Assembly: GCA_964425595.1 (NCBI GenBank) | Contig: CAYRMW010000020.1 | Coordinates: forward strand, 1-38,180 | DNA length: 38,180 bases | Direction of reading: 5' to 3' | DNA from: Caccovicinus sp964425595 | GTDB lineage: Bacteria; Bacillota; Clostridia; Lachnospirales; Lachnospiraceae | Part shown: piece by piece, positions 1-8,654 of the stretch | Layout: each line of letters starts with the position of its first letter | Numbering within the stretch: position 1 is the first letter of the stretch | The notes under the pieces: model-generated | Seen by the model: only the letters and a program-made list of their open reading frames with translations | What the model was told of the DNA's origin: nothing | Databases searched by the model: none | Translations under genes and position numbers: made by a program

Positions 1-759
1 TGTCTATTCGAACGCGGGAACCGCAAAATCGCCTTGACAGAAGAAGGTATGGTGCTGCGTAAAAGAGCGGAAGAGATGGTACGGCTGATGCAGTTGACGA
101 AAGAAGAGATATCCCGGGTAAAGAACCATATATCCGGAATTGTGCGTATCGGTGCGGGAGAATCTCGTTCATTTCATTACTTGTCACGCGCTGCGGCTGT
201 TCTTTATGAAGAACAGCCGGATATTCGTTTCCATATCACAAGTGGAGATACAAGGGATTTGATGGATGAACTGGATAACGGACTGATTGACTTTGCCGTT
301 ATCTTCACTGATGTAGATCACACTCTTTACCAGTCAATACAGCTTCCGGCAGAGGATTACTTTGGCGTACTCATGCCGAAGGACTGTGCATTGGCAAAAA
401 AGGATGAGATCCACATTTCGGATTTGAAAGAGCTTCCCCTTATTGTTTCGAGAGCCGCTGAACCGATGTTTTCCGGTTCCAAAGAACTGTCTTCACTGAA
501 CATTGTGGCAACCTATAATCTGATCTATAATGCATCTCTTCTTGTAGAGGATGGTCTTGGCTATGCGATCTGTTTTGATCGCCTGATCGACACAACAGGG
601 AACAATCCGCTCTGCATCAGGCCGATGGTTCCCCGGATCAAAAATGCCGGGAGCCTGATATGGAAAAAATATGAAGTGTTTGCTCCCGCGGTCCAGTTGT
701 TTATCGATAAAATCAGAGAAATATCGGAGGCTTGCAATTTGCGGAAACTCCGTGAGTAA
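1..759 (+). CDS. LysR-family transcriptional regulator, 5'-truncated by window edge
   Basis: The frame is open from base 1, so the start codon and most of the DNA-binding domain lie outside the window. The first residues (LFERGNRKIALTEEG) match the end of the winged helix-turn-helix of LysR regulators, where the wing leads into a long linker helix. The remainder (about 240 aa) is the usual periplasmic-binding-protein-like effector domain, ending near KKYEVFAPAVQLFIDKIRE, which is typical of the C-terminal helix of the second subdomain. LysR proteins usually act as tetramers and control a neighbouring operon in response to a small molecule. The effector is not deducible here. The LacI regulator starts 71 nt downstream on the same strand, and composition is AT-richer than DNA after 8.6 kb. 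An internal TTG at 34 could be called as a start but would discard conserved domain sequence. Confidence 0.85.
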   Translation, partial: CLFERGNRKIALTEEGMVLRKRAEEMVRLMQLTKEEISRVKNHISGIVRIGAGESRSFHYLSRAAAVLYEEQPDIRFHITSGDTRDLMDELDNGLIDFAVIFTDVDHTLYQSIQLPAEDYFGVLMPKDCALAKKDEIHISDLKELPLIVSRAAEPMFSGSKELSSLNIVATYNLIYNASLLVEDGLGYAICFDRLIDTTGNNPLCIRPMVPRIKNAGSLIWKKYEVFAPAVQLFIDKIREISEACNLRKLRE

Positions 760-830
760 ATCTGTGGAAAAAACATGGAGAATATGTTAAGATGTAAGTC
801 ATTGATTTGGTGTCGGAGAGGTAATGTACC

Positions 831-1829
831 ATGAAGAAGCGGGCTACTCGTAGTGATGTCGCAAAGATGGCGGGTGTTTCTCCTGCTGTCGTTTCCTACG
901 TGATGAACAATTCCAACTATGTCAGCGATGAAAAGCGGAAAGCGGTTTTAAAAGCGGCGAAGGAGTTAGATTATACGCCAAATATTTTTGCGAGAAACCT
1001 GAGGATGAACCATTCTAACCAGATTGCTCTCGTAGGAGATACCCTTCAGGCCGAGCTTTATGGGGAAATGTCCAATCAGCTTTTTGAAAAAGGATATTTT
1101 CCCAGTCTGTTTTTCAGCCGTAAGGATGACAGCTTTATCGATAAGTTGATTGAGGGACGCTACAGTGCGATTTTTATGGCCAGTAATGCTTTTGAGGCTG
1201 GCCAGCTGAACCGAATCGTAGAAAATGGAATTCCGCTGATTTTATATCGCAGTCGGCACTACCAGGGGCTGGATCCTAGGATTGTAATTCGCGTGCCGGA
1301 TTTCTATGACGGAGTGCAGCGAGTGCTGAATTACCTGATCTTAAAAGGGCACAGGAGAATCTCGTACATTCCGCCTCTTTTATATCGGACTGCCGGGGCG
1401 GATGGTGATGATTTCCGGGCGAAAGCCTATTCGGATACTCTTCGGACAAACGGGCTGAATGTGAATCCGGATTTTTTCAGCACGCATACCCAGTCGGAGG
1501 CCGGTATCCTGGAAGACGTATTATTTATGCTGACCTTCTACAAAGAAGGCCAGCGTCCTACGGCTATTGTGGCAAGTGATGACCATATGGCAGCGCAGGT
1601 GCTTCGTTATGTGAAAAAACTGGATTTGCGGGTTCCGGAGGATGTGGCGATTGTAGGGTGGGGAAACATAGCCAGTTCCCAGATTACAACGCCTGAACTG
1701 ACCACGGTGGATACGGAAATCTGTTCGTTTGCAGGAGAAGTGGCTGAAGCACTGACTCAGCTGGCCCAAGGACAAGAGGTGGAAAGTAAGCTTTATAAAG
1801 GGCATCTGGTTATACGAGACAGTACTTGA
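831..1829 (+). CDS. LacI-family transcriptional regulator
   Basis: A 332-residue protein of normal LacI length. Residues 5-50 form the helix-turn-helix and hinge (RSDVAKMAGVSPAVVSYVMN, then YTPNIFARNLR). The remainder is a sugar-type periplasmic-binding fold with the late motifs AIVASDDHMAAQVLRY and VAIVGWGNIASSQITTPELTTVD. GGAGAGG at 815-821 sits 9 nt before the ATG. The expected role is a ligand-responsive repressor or activator of the adjacent transport operon beginning at 2202. The effector pocket cannot be assigned from sequence alone. A strong terminator follows at 1915-1961, so the regulator is transcribed apart from the transport operon. Palindromic sequences around the downstream promoter are candidate operators. 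Confidence 0.9.
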   Translation: MKKRATRSDVAKMAGVSPAVVSYVMNNSNYVSDEKRKAVLKAAKELDYTPNIFARNLRMNHSNQIALVGDTLQAELYGEMSNQLFEKGYFPSLFFSRKDDSFIDKLIEGRYSAIFMASNAFEAGQLNRIVENGIPLILYRSRHYQGLDPRIVIRVPDFYDGVQRVLNYLILKGHRRISYIPPLLYRTAGADGDDFRAKAYSDTLRTNGLNVNPDFFSTHTQSEAGILEDVLFMLTFYKEGQRPTAIVASDDHMAAQVLRYVKKLDLRVPEDVAIVGWGNIASSQITTPELTTVDTEICSFAGEVAEALTQLAQGQEVESKLYKGHLVIRDST

Positions 1830-1914
1830 TTTCTTTCGAACTATTGACATAAGCCCTTGTTTCAATTAATCTGACAAAATGGAGTAAAAGGTTGACAAAT
1901 CGATTTATTGTACG

Positions 1915-1961
1915 GCCGCTTTCGTTGCTGATCATTCTTATAGGCAGCGAAAGCGGCTTTT
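1915..1961 (+). terminator. Intrinsic terminator after the LacI gene
   Basis: A perfect 10-bp stem, GCCGCTTTCG (1915-1924) with CGAAAGCGGC (1948-1957), is extended inward by about five more pairs including wobbles. It is followed by TTTT (1958-1961). It lies 85 nt after the LacI stop and separates the regulator from the transport operon. Confidence 0.85.
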
Positions 1962-2094
1962 GAATTGATAAACGGAAAATATGACTTGTCAGAAAAGGGC
2001 ATGCATAAAAATGACAAATTTTAAGCCGCATACAGAAATAAAATATGCGTTATAACGATAGAAAAAAATAAGGCCCACGCCCCAAGGAGGAAAT

Positions 2095-2112
2095 ATGTAT
2101 AAATTCGAGTAA
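2095..2112 (+). other. Possible five-codon mini-ORF with a perfect Shine-Dalgarno
   Basis: AAGGAGG at 2084-2090 is followed four bases later by ATG (2095) and the reading MYKFE-stop. It lies just upstream of the -35 box of the main operon promoter, so it would be translated only from an earlier start site. No convincing -10/-35 pair for that was found. It may be the remnant of a lost gene start or a chance match. The rest of 1962-2120 is AT-rich and shows no gene. Confidence 0.2.
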
Positions 2113-2120
2113 ATATTTTA

Positions 2121-2148
2121 TTGACAAGATGTGCAAATATGCTATACT
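2121..2148 (+). promoter_or_regulatory. Sigma-A promoter of the DUF3798/CUT2 transport operon
   Basis: The -35 TTGACA (2121-2126), a 16-nt spacer and the -10 TATACT (2143-2148) lie 53 nt before the first ATG. The start site is predicted near 2155. The 16-nt spacer is slightly short but within range. Confidence 0.8.
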
Positions 2149-2149
2149 T

Positions 2150-2163
2150 TATTTATCTAAATA
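2150..2163. promoter_or_regulatory. Candidate operator palindrome over the transcription start
   Basis: TATTTA and TAAATA flank a 2-nt centre, giving a perfect 6+6 inverted repeat immediately after the -10 box. A related AT-rich palindrome, AAATATTT (2111-2118), sits just before the -35 box. A pair of palindromes bracketing a promoter fits repression by the LacI-family protein encoded at 831-1829. AT-rich palindromes also arise by chance. Confidence 0.4.
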
Positions 2164-2201
2164 CTGTAGTTTGTTGATAAAATGTACAGGAGGGGAAGAT
2201 T

Positions 2202-3425
2202 ATGTTAAAAAAATTGTTGGCAGCCGTAACGATGGTATCAATGGTGGCAGGACTGACTGCCTGTGCCTCAGGTTCCTCATCCAGTGGAACGACTGCGGCG
2301 GAGGGATCCGCTGATGTAGAGGAGTCCGTTGATGTAGAGGAGTCCGCGGAGATTTCCGAAAACGCTGATTATAAGATTGGCCTTATGATCAGCCCGCTGG
2401 CATCCCGCGAAGAGTATTACAGGACAGCGGAAATGTTGGTTGAGCAGTATGGAGCAGATAAGTTTGTCATGGAAGTTTACCCGGAAAATCCGCAGAATGA
2501 ACAGGAGGTTACCATTTCCAAGGCGCTGAATATTGCCATGGATCCCGATGTACAGGTTATGATTTTTGATTCTGCTGATATCGGAACCATCGCAGCGGTG
2601 GACAAGATTAAGGAAGAGCGTCCGGAGTTGAAGGTATTGTTTGGCTCTTTGAACGAGGATGTGTACGAGATGGCCGAAGTGGGCGATTTAATGCTCAGTT
2701 TGGATCCGGATCTGTATGGTGAATCGGTGGCCCGGATGGCGGTGGAAGCAGGCGCGGAATATTTTATTTTCTACAGCTTTGCTCGCCATATGAGTAATTC
2801 GCTGAAGGTACGTCATTTGGAGGCGATGAAGTCCGTTTGTGAAGAAAACGGTGTTGTATTTGAACAGGTAACGATGCCGGATCCCATGGGCGATGCCGGT
2901 GTCAGCGGTGCGCAGCAGTTTCTGATAGAAGATATTCCGGCCCGCATGGATCAGTATGGTACTAAGAATGTCGCTTACTTTGCAACTGTGAGTACCATTC
3001 AGGAGAGCATGCTTAAAACCATCGTTGAGAATGGCGGCATTTATCCATGTCATACGGATCCTTCTCCTTTCAGTGCGTTCTCCGGAGCTCTGGGACTGGA
3101 AATTGATGACGAGCACAAATACGATGCGGAGTATGTAACCAATCTGATTTCTGAAAAACTGGCTGAATACGGCGAAAACGGAAGAGTTGGCGGATGGGAG
3201 GTTTCCATGATCCGGTGCGAGATGGAATTCCTGTTTGAGTATGCGATTGCCTACTGTGAAGGTGAGGTAAATGAAGTAGACGGACAGCCGGATAAGGAGC
3301 TGGTTGAGGAACTTCTGATTCGCTGCTACGGCGACAGTGCGCAAGTGAAAAATTATGTCAACGAGGAAACCGGCGAAGAATATCCCAACTGGTTTACCGT
3401 AGGAAGAGATGTGTATGTATTCTAA
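2202..3425 (+). CDS. DUF3798-type solute-binding lipoprotein
   Basis: This 407-residue exported lipoprotein has a Lys-rich n-region, a hydrophobic stretch and the lipobox LTAC with Cys21 as the predicted lipidated residue. A Ser/Glu-rich linker (about 24-53) follows. The mature part begins at YKIGLMISPLASREEYYRTAEML and resembles the DUF3798 family, uncharacterised proteins with a periplasmic-binding fold, which I recall rather than searched. AGGAGGGG precedes the ATG. The next genes are a CUT2-type ATPase and two permeases, with no other binding protein, so this is most likely the substrate receptor of that transporter. The ligand is unknown. The acidic linker near 31-53 contains a short DNA-level repeat (gatgtagaggagtccg twice, 2313-2345). 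Confidence 0.8.
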   Translation: MLKKLLAAVTMVSMVAGLTACASGSSSSGTTAAEGSADVEESVDVEESAEISENADYKIGLMISPLASREEYYRTAEMLVEQYGADKFVMEVYPENPQNEQEVTISKALNIAMDPDVQVMIFDSADIGTIAAVDKIKEERPELKVLFGSLNEDVYEMAEVGDLMLSLDPDLYGESVARMAVEAGAEYFIFYSFARHMSNSLKVRHLEAMKSVCEENGVVFEQVTMPDPMGDAGVSGAQQFLIEDIPARMDQYGTKNVAYFATVSTIQESMLKTIVENGGIYPCHTDPSPFSAFSGALGLEIDDEHKYDAEYVTNLISEKLAEYGENGRVGGWEVSMIRCEMEFLFEYAIAYCEGEVNEVDGQPDKELVEELLIRCYGDSAQVKNYVNEETGEEYPNWFTVGRDVYVF

Positions 3426-3582
3426 GCTCGGCTTTTTGGAGCGGACAGATTTGATTTGGGATTATGCTGCGGCAAGGGCTTAATTACGAATATGCCGCAG
3501 CATATTTCTTGCAAACGATGTGGAGAAACCGTTACATCGGCCGATGAAGAGCCTTCAAAGCAGAATGGTTAGGAGAAACGGA

Positions 3583-5163
3583 ATGCGGAACATTTTACTG
3601 GATATGAAAAATATTGAGAAAGATTTCAGCCGAACCAAAGTATTAAAAGGCGTAAATCTTCAGGTGATGGAAGGAGAAGTGGTATCGCTGGTGGGAGAAA
3701 ATGGAGCCGGCAAATCCACTTTGATGAATATTCTGTTCGGAATGCCCGGCATCGTAAACAGCGGTGGCTACGGGGGCGAAATTATATGGGATGGACAGCC
3801 GGTAAAAATGACATCCCCCAAGGATGCTATGAATTTAGGGATCGGAATGGTTCACCAGGAATTTATGCTGATTCCAAGCTATACGGTAACGGAAAACATT
3901 AAATTAAATCGGGAAATTACGAAGTCCAATGTGATCAGCCGGATTTTTGGAAACAGCATGGGATTGCTGAATCACCAAGAGATGGACATGGATGCAAAGA
4001 TGGCTTTGGATAGGATCCATCTGGATGTGGACGTATCCACTGTAGTGGGCAATATGTCCGTGGGTTTTAAGCAGTTTGTGGAAATTGCCAGGGAAATTGA
4101 TAAAAAGAATATTAAACTGATCGTATTTGACGAGCCGACGGCAGTTTTGACGGATGTGGAATCCAAATGGCTTTTGGATACCATTAGAGGAATAGCTGCT
4201 TCCGGAGTTGCGGTGATTTTTATCAGTCACAAACTGAACGAGGTCATGGAGATTTCTGACAGGATTGTGGTGCTGCGGGATGGGGAACTGGTTTCCACGC
4301 TGAACAAGGGAGAAGCAAATATCGCCGATATTGCCAAGCTGATGGTGGGACGCAATGTGGATTTTTCGTCCATTTCCGGGAGAGTGGTGGAAGAGATTGA
4401 AAAGCAGGATGTAGTGATGAGCATCAAGGATTTGCGCGTGGAGATGCCGGGAGAGAGCGCAAAAGGTGTCACCATTGATATCCATAAGGGTGAAATTTTA
4501 GGCTTCTGCGGCCTGGCAGGGCAGGGGAAGTTGGCTATTGCAAACGGCATCGCCGGACTCTATCCATCGACAGGAGAAGTGACTTATAAAGGGGAAGTTC
4601 TTCCATTCCAGAAGCCGAAAGATGTATTAAAACGGGGAATTGGATTTGTGTCTGAGGATCGCCGGGGAATTGGATTACTTCTGGATGAAAGTATCCGGAT
4701 GAATATCTGCCTGCTGGCTATGCAGATTAAAAATCGGTTTTTGAAATCTTATGGCTTTTTCAAAGAAATTGATCGTTCTGCGATGAAAAAAACATCAGAT
4801 GAGATGATCCGGGAGTTGGGGATCAAATGTACCAGCTGTGACCAACATCCGTCGGTACTGAGCGGCGGAAACCAGCAGAAGGTCTGTATTGCGCGGGCGG
4901 TTGTATTTGATCCGGATGTGCTGTTTGTTTCAGAGCCCACACGAGGGATAGATATTGGGGCAAAGAAAGTGATCCTAGATTATCTGCACAATTTAAATCG
5001 GAGCAAAGGAACCACAATTATTATTACTTCCAGTGAATTGACAGAACTGCGCTCGCTCTGCGACCGGATTGCAGTCGTTTATGATGGGAAGGTGAAGACC
5101 GTTCTCAGACCCACAGATTCCGACGAAAAGTTCGGGCTTTTGATGTCCGGCTTAGATGCGTAG
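3583..5163 (+). CDS. CUT2-type sugar ABC transporter ATPase (two nucleotide-binding domains)
   Basis: This is the energy-coupling subunit of the importer, 526 aa, as in RbsA/MglA/XylG. NBD1 has Walker A GENGAGKS (Lys44), signature MSVGFKQ and Walker B LIVFDEPT. NBD2 has a degenerate Walker A (GLAGQGKLA) but an intact LSGGNQQKV signature and SEPTRGID, the usual asymmetry of this subfamily. The ATG at 3583 is preferred because AGGAG (3571-3575) lies 7 nt upstream. An in-frame ATG at 3520 would add 21 basic, unconserved residues and has no good ribosome binding site. NBD1's signature deviates from the family's usual LSxGxQQ (FK for xQ). The gene is followed after 12 nt by the first permease. Confidence 0.9.
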   Translation: MRNILLDMKNIEKDFSRTKVLKGVNLQVMEGEVVSLVGENGAGKSTLMNILFGMPGIVNSGGYGGEIIWDGQPVKMTSPKDAMNLGIGMVHQEFMLIPSYTVTENIKLNREITKSNVISRIFGNSMGLLNHQEMDMDAKMALDRIHLDVDVSTVVGNMSVGFKQFVEIAREIDKKNIKLIVFDEPTAVLTDVESKWLLDTIRGIAASGVAVIFISHKLNEVMEISDRIVVLRDGELVSTLNKGEANIADIAKLMVGRNVDFSSISGRVVEEIEKQDVVMSIKDLRVEMPGESAKGVTIDIHKGEILGFCGLAGQGKLAIANGIAGLYPSTGEVTYKGEVLPFQKPKDVLKRGIGFVSEDRRGIGLLLDESIRMNICLLAMQIKNRFLKSYGFFKEIDRSAMKKTSDEMIRELGIKCTSCDQHPSVLSGGNQQKVCIARAVVFDPDVLFVSEPTRGIDIGAKKVILDYLHNLNRSKGTTIIITSSELTELRSLCDRIAVVYDGKVKTVLRPTDSDEKFGLLMSGLDA

Positions 5164-5175
5164 GAGGTACTCGGA

Positions 5176-6216
5176 ATGAAGGAAAATGTAAACAAATTAA
5201 TTGAAGATTTCGGCTTTACAAGGATCATAGCGGTGACTTTTTTCTTGATTGTAGCGATTCTTGTCCCGGTGCTTGGTCTAAATACGCTGACGCTTTATTC
5301 CCAGGCATTGGTTCGTATCGCTATGAACGGAGTGCTTGTATTGACCATGGTTCCCATTATGGTCTGTGGAGCGGGCATGAATTTCGCGCTTCCCATTGGG
5401 ATCATCTGCGGCTTGCTGGGAGGACTGATCAGTTTGAATATGGAACTGACTGGATTTACCGGTTTTTTTGCGGCGATTATTTTCTCCATTCCGTTTTCCC
5501 TGATTTTAGGGTATCTTTACGGACTTCTGATGAACCGTGTAAAAGGGTCTGAGATGATGATTGCCACCTATGTGGGATTCGCCATGATTTCCGTTATGTG
5601 TATTGTATGGCTGTTTATTCCTCTGGATAATCTGATCCTGCGTATGCAGATGGGGCAGGGGGTCCGTAAAGATGTGGTTTTGTCGGACTACTGGTCTCAG
5701 ATTCTGGATAATTTCCTTTCCATTAGCATCGGCGGACTGACGATTCCTACGGGCACGTTTTTGTTCCTGTTTGTCCTTTGTTTTTTGGTTTATTTGTACA
5801 TGCATTCCAAGACTGGAATGATGATGCGGGCGGCGGGACAGAACCCGGGGTTGGCGGCGGCGAACGGAATCAACGTTGACCGGATGAGAATCTGGGGGAT
5901 TACTCTTTCCACTGTCCTTGGAGGAATCGGTATTTTGGTATATGCTCAAAGCTTCGGATTCCTTCAGTTTTATGATTCCCCACGTATGATGTCTTTTTCA
6001 GCTGTAGCGGCGGTGCTGATTGGAGGCGCCTCCAATAAAAAGGCCTCTATCTTTAATGTATTATTTGGAGTAACTGTTTTTCAGGGGCTTTTGACTTTGT
6101 CTCTGCCAGTGGCCAATCAAATATTGCCGGAGAGCAACATTTCGGATATTGTGAGAACGATTATCAGCAATGGAATTATTCTCTACGCACTAGGAAAGGG
6201 TACGGGACGAAAATGA
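5176..6216 (+). CDS. CUT2-type ABC transporter permease 1
   Basis: A 346-residue integral membrane protein of the branched-chain amino acid/ribose permease superfamily (BPD_transp_2). Eight or more hydrophobic segments are visible. The conserved loop near 215-240 (MMRAAGQNPGLAAANGINVDRMRIWGI is its core region) is the cytoplasmic coupling region seen in RbsC-like permeases. AGGAGG lies just before the ATG. The last bases overlap the start of permease 2 (ATGA), so the two are translationally coupled and probably form a heterodimer pore. The substrate cannot be read from the sequence. Confidence 0.9.
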   Translation: MKENVNKLIEDFGFTRIIAVTFFLIVAILVPVLGLNTLTLYSQALVRIAMNGVLVLTMVPIMVCGAGMNFALPIGIICGLLGGLISLNMELTGFTGFFAAIIFSIPFSLILGYLYGLLMNRVKGSEMMIATYVGFAMISVMCIVWLFIPLDNLILRMQMGQGVRKDVVLSDYWSQILDNFLSISIGGLTIPTGTFLFLFVLCFLVYLYMHSKTGMMMRAAGQNPGLAAANGINVDRMRIWGITLSTVLGGIGILVYAQSFGFLQFYDSPRMMSFSAVAAVLIGGASNKKASIFNVLFGVTVFQGLLTLSLPVANQILPESNISDIVRTIISNGIILYALGKGTGRK

Positions 6217-7445
6217 GTAATGTTAAGAATTGGATTTCAAAAAATATCGTTGTAATATTTTTCAGTGCCTTGTGCCTGGCTGCATATTTGATTGCCGGAC
6301 AAAATCCTTATGTAGTAGTCAGCGATCTGGTGGATCGGGTAATGCGCAACAGTATCCTGGTGTTGGCTCTGATTATTCCTATTCTTACGGGTATGGGACT
6401 GAATTTCGGAATTGTGGTGGGTGCCATGAGCGCCCAGGCAGCCATCATTTGCATTACCCACTGGAAGATGACGGGAATAGCAGGGATTCTGGCTGCTCTG
6501 CTGATTGCGACTGTGATTTCTGTTATCTGCGGGTATTTGCTGGGCGTTCTGTTCAATAAAACCAGAGGACAGGAAATGATCACCGGCATGATCGCCGGAT
6601 ATTTTGGACAAGGGATTTATCTGCTGATTTTTTTGGTGCTGGTGGGAACGGTCATTCCCTTCTGGGATCCGGACATGAGCATCAGTACAGGAATCGGCAT
6701 CAAGGACACTTTGAAAATGCGTGACGGAATGAGCGGGGCCATGGATAACATTTTCGAGCTTCCCCTGTCTGTTGTGCTGGTTGCCGTATTTGCGTTTTAT
6801 ACGATTTACACCGTTTGGAATGCAGTCAGGGCACACGGGCATGGCCGTTCCGTGAATCTGGTGGCAGCAGGAGTCAAATGGCTGGTTTCAGGTGCAATTC
6901 TGATCGCGCTCTTTGTTATTGAGGACTGTGCCTTTGTGATTAACCGCTGCGATATCCCCATTGCCACGTTAGCCTTTATTGCGCTGGTCAGTGCCCTTTG
7001 TCAGTATATCACCAAGGCAAAACTGGGCCAGGATTTTCGAAGCGTGGGGAGCAATGCCCATATCGCGGAATCAGCCGGAATTGATGTTGACAGAATCCGT
7101 ATTATCGCTACAATTTTTTCCACAGTTCTGGCATCCTGGGGTCAGTTTGTATTTCTTCAAAATATGGGAACATTCAGCACTTATACGGCGCAGACCAATG
7201 TGGGTACCTATTCTATTGCGGCGCTGCTGGTAGGAGGGGCATCGATTGATAAGGCGAATGTCAAGCAGGCGTTTATCGGAGTTGTTCTGTTTCAGTTGTT
7301 GTTTTTACTGTCGCCAGGAGCCGGTACGGCTATTTTTAACGATACCCAGGTTGGCGAGTATTTCCGTACAGTGATTTCTTACGGTGTGATTGCCGTAGCT
7401 CTGGTGCTGCATGCCATGAGCATAACAACAAAATCCAAAAAATAA
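6213..7445 (+). CDS. CUT2-type ABC transporter permease 2
   Basis: A 410-residue multi-span permease of the same superfamily as its neighbour, and longer. It carries extra sequence in the middle (about 150-215) containing an additional hydrophobic segment and a His/Gly-rich stretch (RAHGHGRSVN). The coupling loop FRSVGSNAHIAESAGIDVDR is clear at about 272-291. The ATG overlaps the preceding stop by 4 nt. Two distinct permeases plus a DUF3798 lipoprotein is not the standard ribose-type layout, which usually has one permease used as a homodimer and an RbsB-like receptor. It resembles the organisation of nucleoside/BMP-type importers. Confidence 0.9.
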   Translation: MSNVKNWISKNIVVIFFSALCLAAYLIAGQNPYVVVSDLVDRVMRNSILVLALIIPILTGMGLNFGIVVGAMSAQAAIICITHWKMTGIAGILAALLIATVISVICGYLLGVLFNKTRGQEMITGMIAGYFGQGIYLLIFLVLVGTVIPFWDPDMSISTGIGIKDTLKMRDGMSGAMDNIFELPLSVVLVAVFAFYTIYTVWNAVRAHGHGRSVNLVAAGVKWLVSGAILIALFVIEDCAFVINRCDIPIATLAFIALVSALCQYITKAKLGQDFRSVGSNAHIAESAGIDVDRIRIIATIFSTVLASWGQFVFLQNMGTFSTYTAQTNVGTYSIAALLVGGASIDKANVKQAFIGVVLFQLLFLLSPGAGTAIFNDTQVGEYFRTVISYGVIAVALVLHAMSITTKSKK

Positions 7446-7467
7446 AATGATGGAGGAGAATGAGGAC

Positions 7468-8595
7468 ATGATTAATATTCCAGAGAACAAGAGAAATGTT
7501 CCTTCCCTGTTTACCTGTCTGGATGGGACGGAAATCAAAACGGCAGAAGAATGGATTCAGAAACGCAGGCCGGAGATTTTGGAGATGCTCAGAAGAGAAG
7601 AGTACGGCCGCCTGCCGGATATGAGCGACGTAAAGATTCTGATGCAGGTAACTGCTGTCAGACAGGGGGCAAAGATCATGAATGGCCGCGCCATCCGCAA
7701 AACCGTGGAGGTGGAGGCGGTGCGCAAAGACCGTCATTTTATCTTTGCGTTTGACGTATTCCTTCCGGCTGATGCCGATAAGCCGGTACCGGCTTTTGTG
7801 GAGATATGCAATCGCGGTCCGATGAACTGTGACCCGGCCAGAGAAAATCTGAGTTCCTTCTATCCTGCGGAAACCATTATTTCCAGAGGATATGCCTGTG
7901 CGGCTTTCCGCACGCATGAGGTGGCGCCGGACTATGAGGAAGGGTTTAAGACCGGCTTCCATCGTCTGTTCCCGGATTATGTGGATAAACGGCCTGATGA
8001 TGCATGGGGAACCATCACTGTGTGGGCATGGGCTGCAAGCCGTGTGATGGATTTCTTCGAGACAGAACCCATGATTGATGAAAAACGCGTGGCGGTGGTA
8101 GGACATTCCAGGGGCGGGAAAACAGCGCTGTGGTGCGCTGCCCAGGATGAGCGTTTTGCCATGGCGATCAGCAGCTGTTCGGGAAACAGCGGTGATGCGA
8201 TTTCCAGGGGAAAGACAGGAGAAAGCATTGCCCAGATTTTGGATCGTTTTCCCTTCTGGTTCGCAAAGAATTACCGGAAGTACGCTAATCATGAAGAAAT
8301 CATGCCGTTTGATCAGCATTTCCTGGTGGCGCTGATGGCTCCCAGATTAGTTTATACTTCCACCAAGACGAATGATAGCTGGGCTGATCCGGTCTCTGAA
8401 TTTGAGTCTTTAGTCCAGGTCGATCCGGTTTATCAGCTTTTTGGACTGAAAGGATTGGAGCAGAGAGAGTTCCCTCTTCCGGAACAGCCCCTTCATGAGG
8501 GGAATATCGGCCATCATCATAAAACCGGCGAACATGATATGGATGATTATGACTGGGATCAGTACATGGATTATGCGGATCGGCATATGAGATAG
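7468..8595 (+). CDS. CE15-like (glucuronoyl esterase family) alpha/beta hydrolase, cytoplasmic
   Basis: A 375-residue alpha/beta hydrolase. The nucleophile elbow is GHSRGGK with Ser214, the G-x-S-R-x-GK form typical of CE15 4-O-methylglucuronoyl esterases and related acetyl-xylan-type esterases. Further CE15-like blocks are the oxyanion/loop region SSCSGNSGDAISRGKTGES, PFDQHFLVALMAPR, and a C-terminal His-rich segment IGHHHKTGEHD that should supply the catalytic His. There is no signal peptide, unlike most characterised CE15 enzymes, so it would act on an imported ester. The ATG at 7468 is chosen because GGAGGA (7452-7457) is 10 nt upstream. An ATG at 7447 has no ribosome binding site. It is the last gene of the transporter operon, so its substrate is probably the transported molecule. 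Substrate identity is inference. Confidence 0.75.
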   Translation: MINIPENKRNVPSLFTCLDGTEIKTAEEWIQKRRPEILEMLRREEYGRLPDMSDVKILMQVTAVRQGAKIMNGRAIRKTVEVEAVRKDRHFIFAFDVFLPADADKPVPAFVEICNRGPMNCDPARENLSSFYPAETIISRGYACAAFRTHEVAPDYEEGFKTGFHRLFPDYVDKRPDDAWGTITVWAWAASRVMDFFETEPMIDEKRVAVVGHSRGGKTALWCAAQDERFAMAISSCSGNSGDAISRGKTGESIAQILDRFPFWFAKNYRKYANHEEIMPFDQHFLVALMAPRLVYTSTKTNDSWADPVSEFESLVQVDPVYQLFGLKGLEQREFPLPEQPLHEGNIGHHHKTGEHDMDDYDWDQYMDYADRHMR

Positions 8596-8598
8596 TTG

Positions 8599-8623
8599 GA
8601 GGAGAAGCTCCCCGTCCTCATTC
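8599..8623 (+). terminator. Weak candidate terminator after the esterase gene
   Basis: GAGGA (8599-8603) can pair with TCCTC (8615-8619), with an alternative inner GGAG/CTCC pairing. It is followed by a T-rich stretch (attcttttcc). The stem is short, so this is tentative. Confidence 0.3.
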
Positions 8624-8654
8624 TTTTCCTAACGCTGCATTAAGAATTATTAAT

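Noticed and set aside
763..793. Promoter for the LacI gene (TGTGGA/TAAGAT)
   Set aside because: Poor -35 match and a 19-nt spacer. Too weak to annotate.
3520..3582. Earlier start for the CUT2 ATPase
   Set aside because: No ribosome binding site and no family similarity in the 21 added residues. AGGAG supports 3583.
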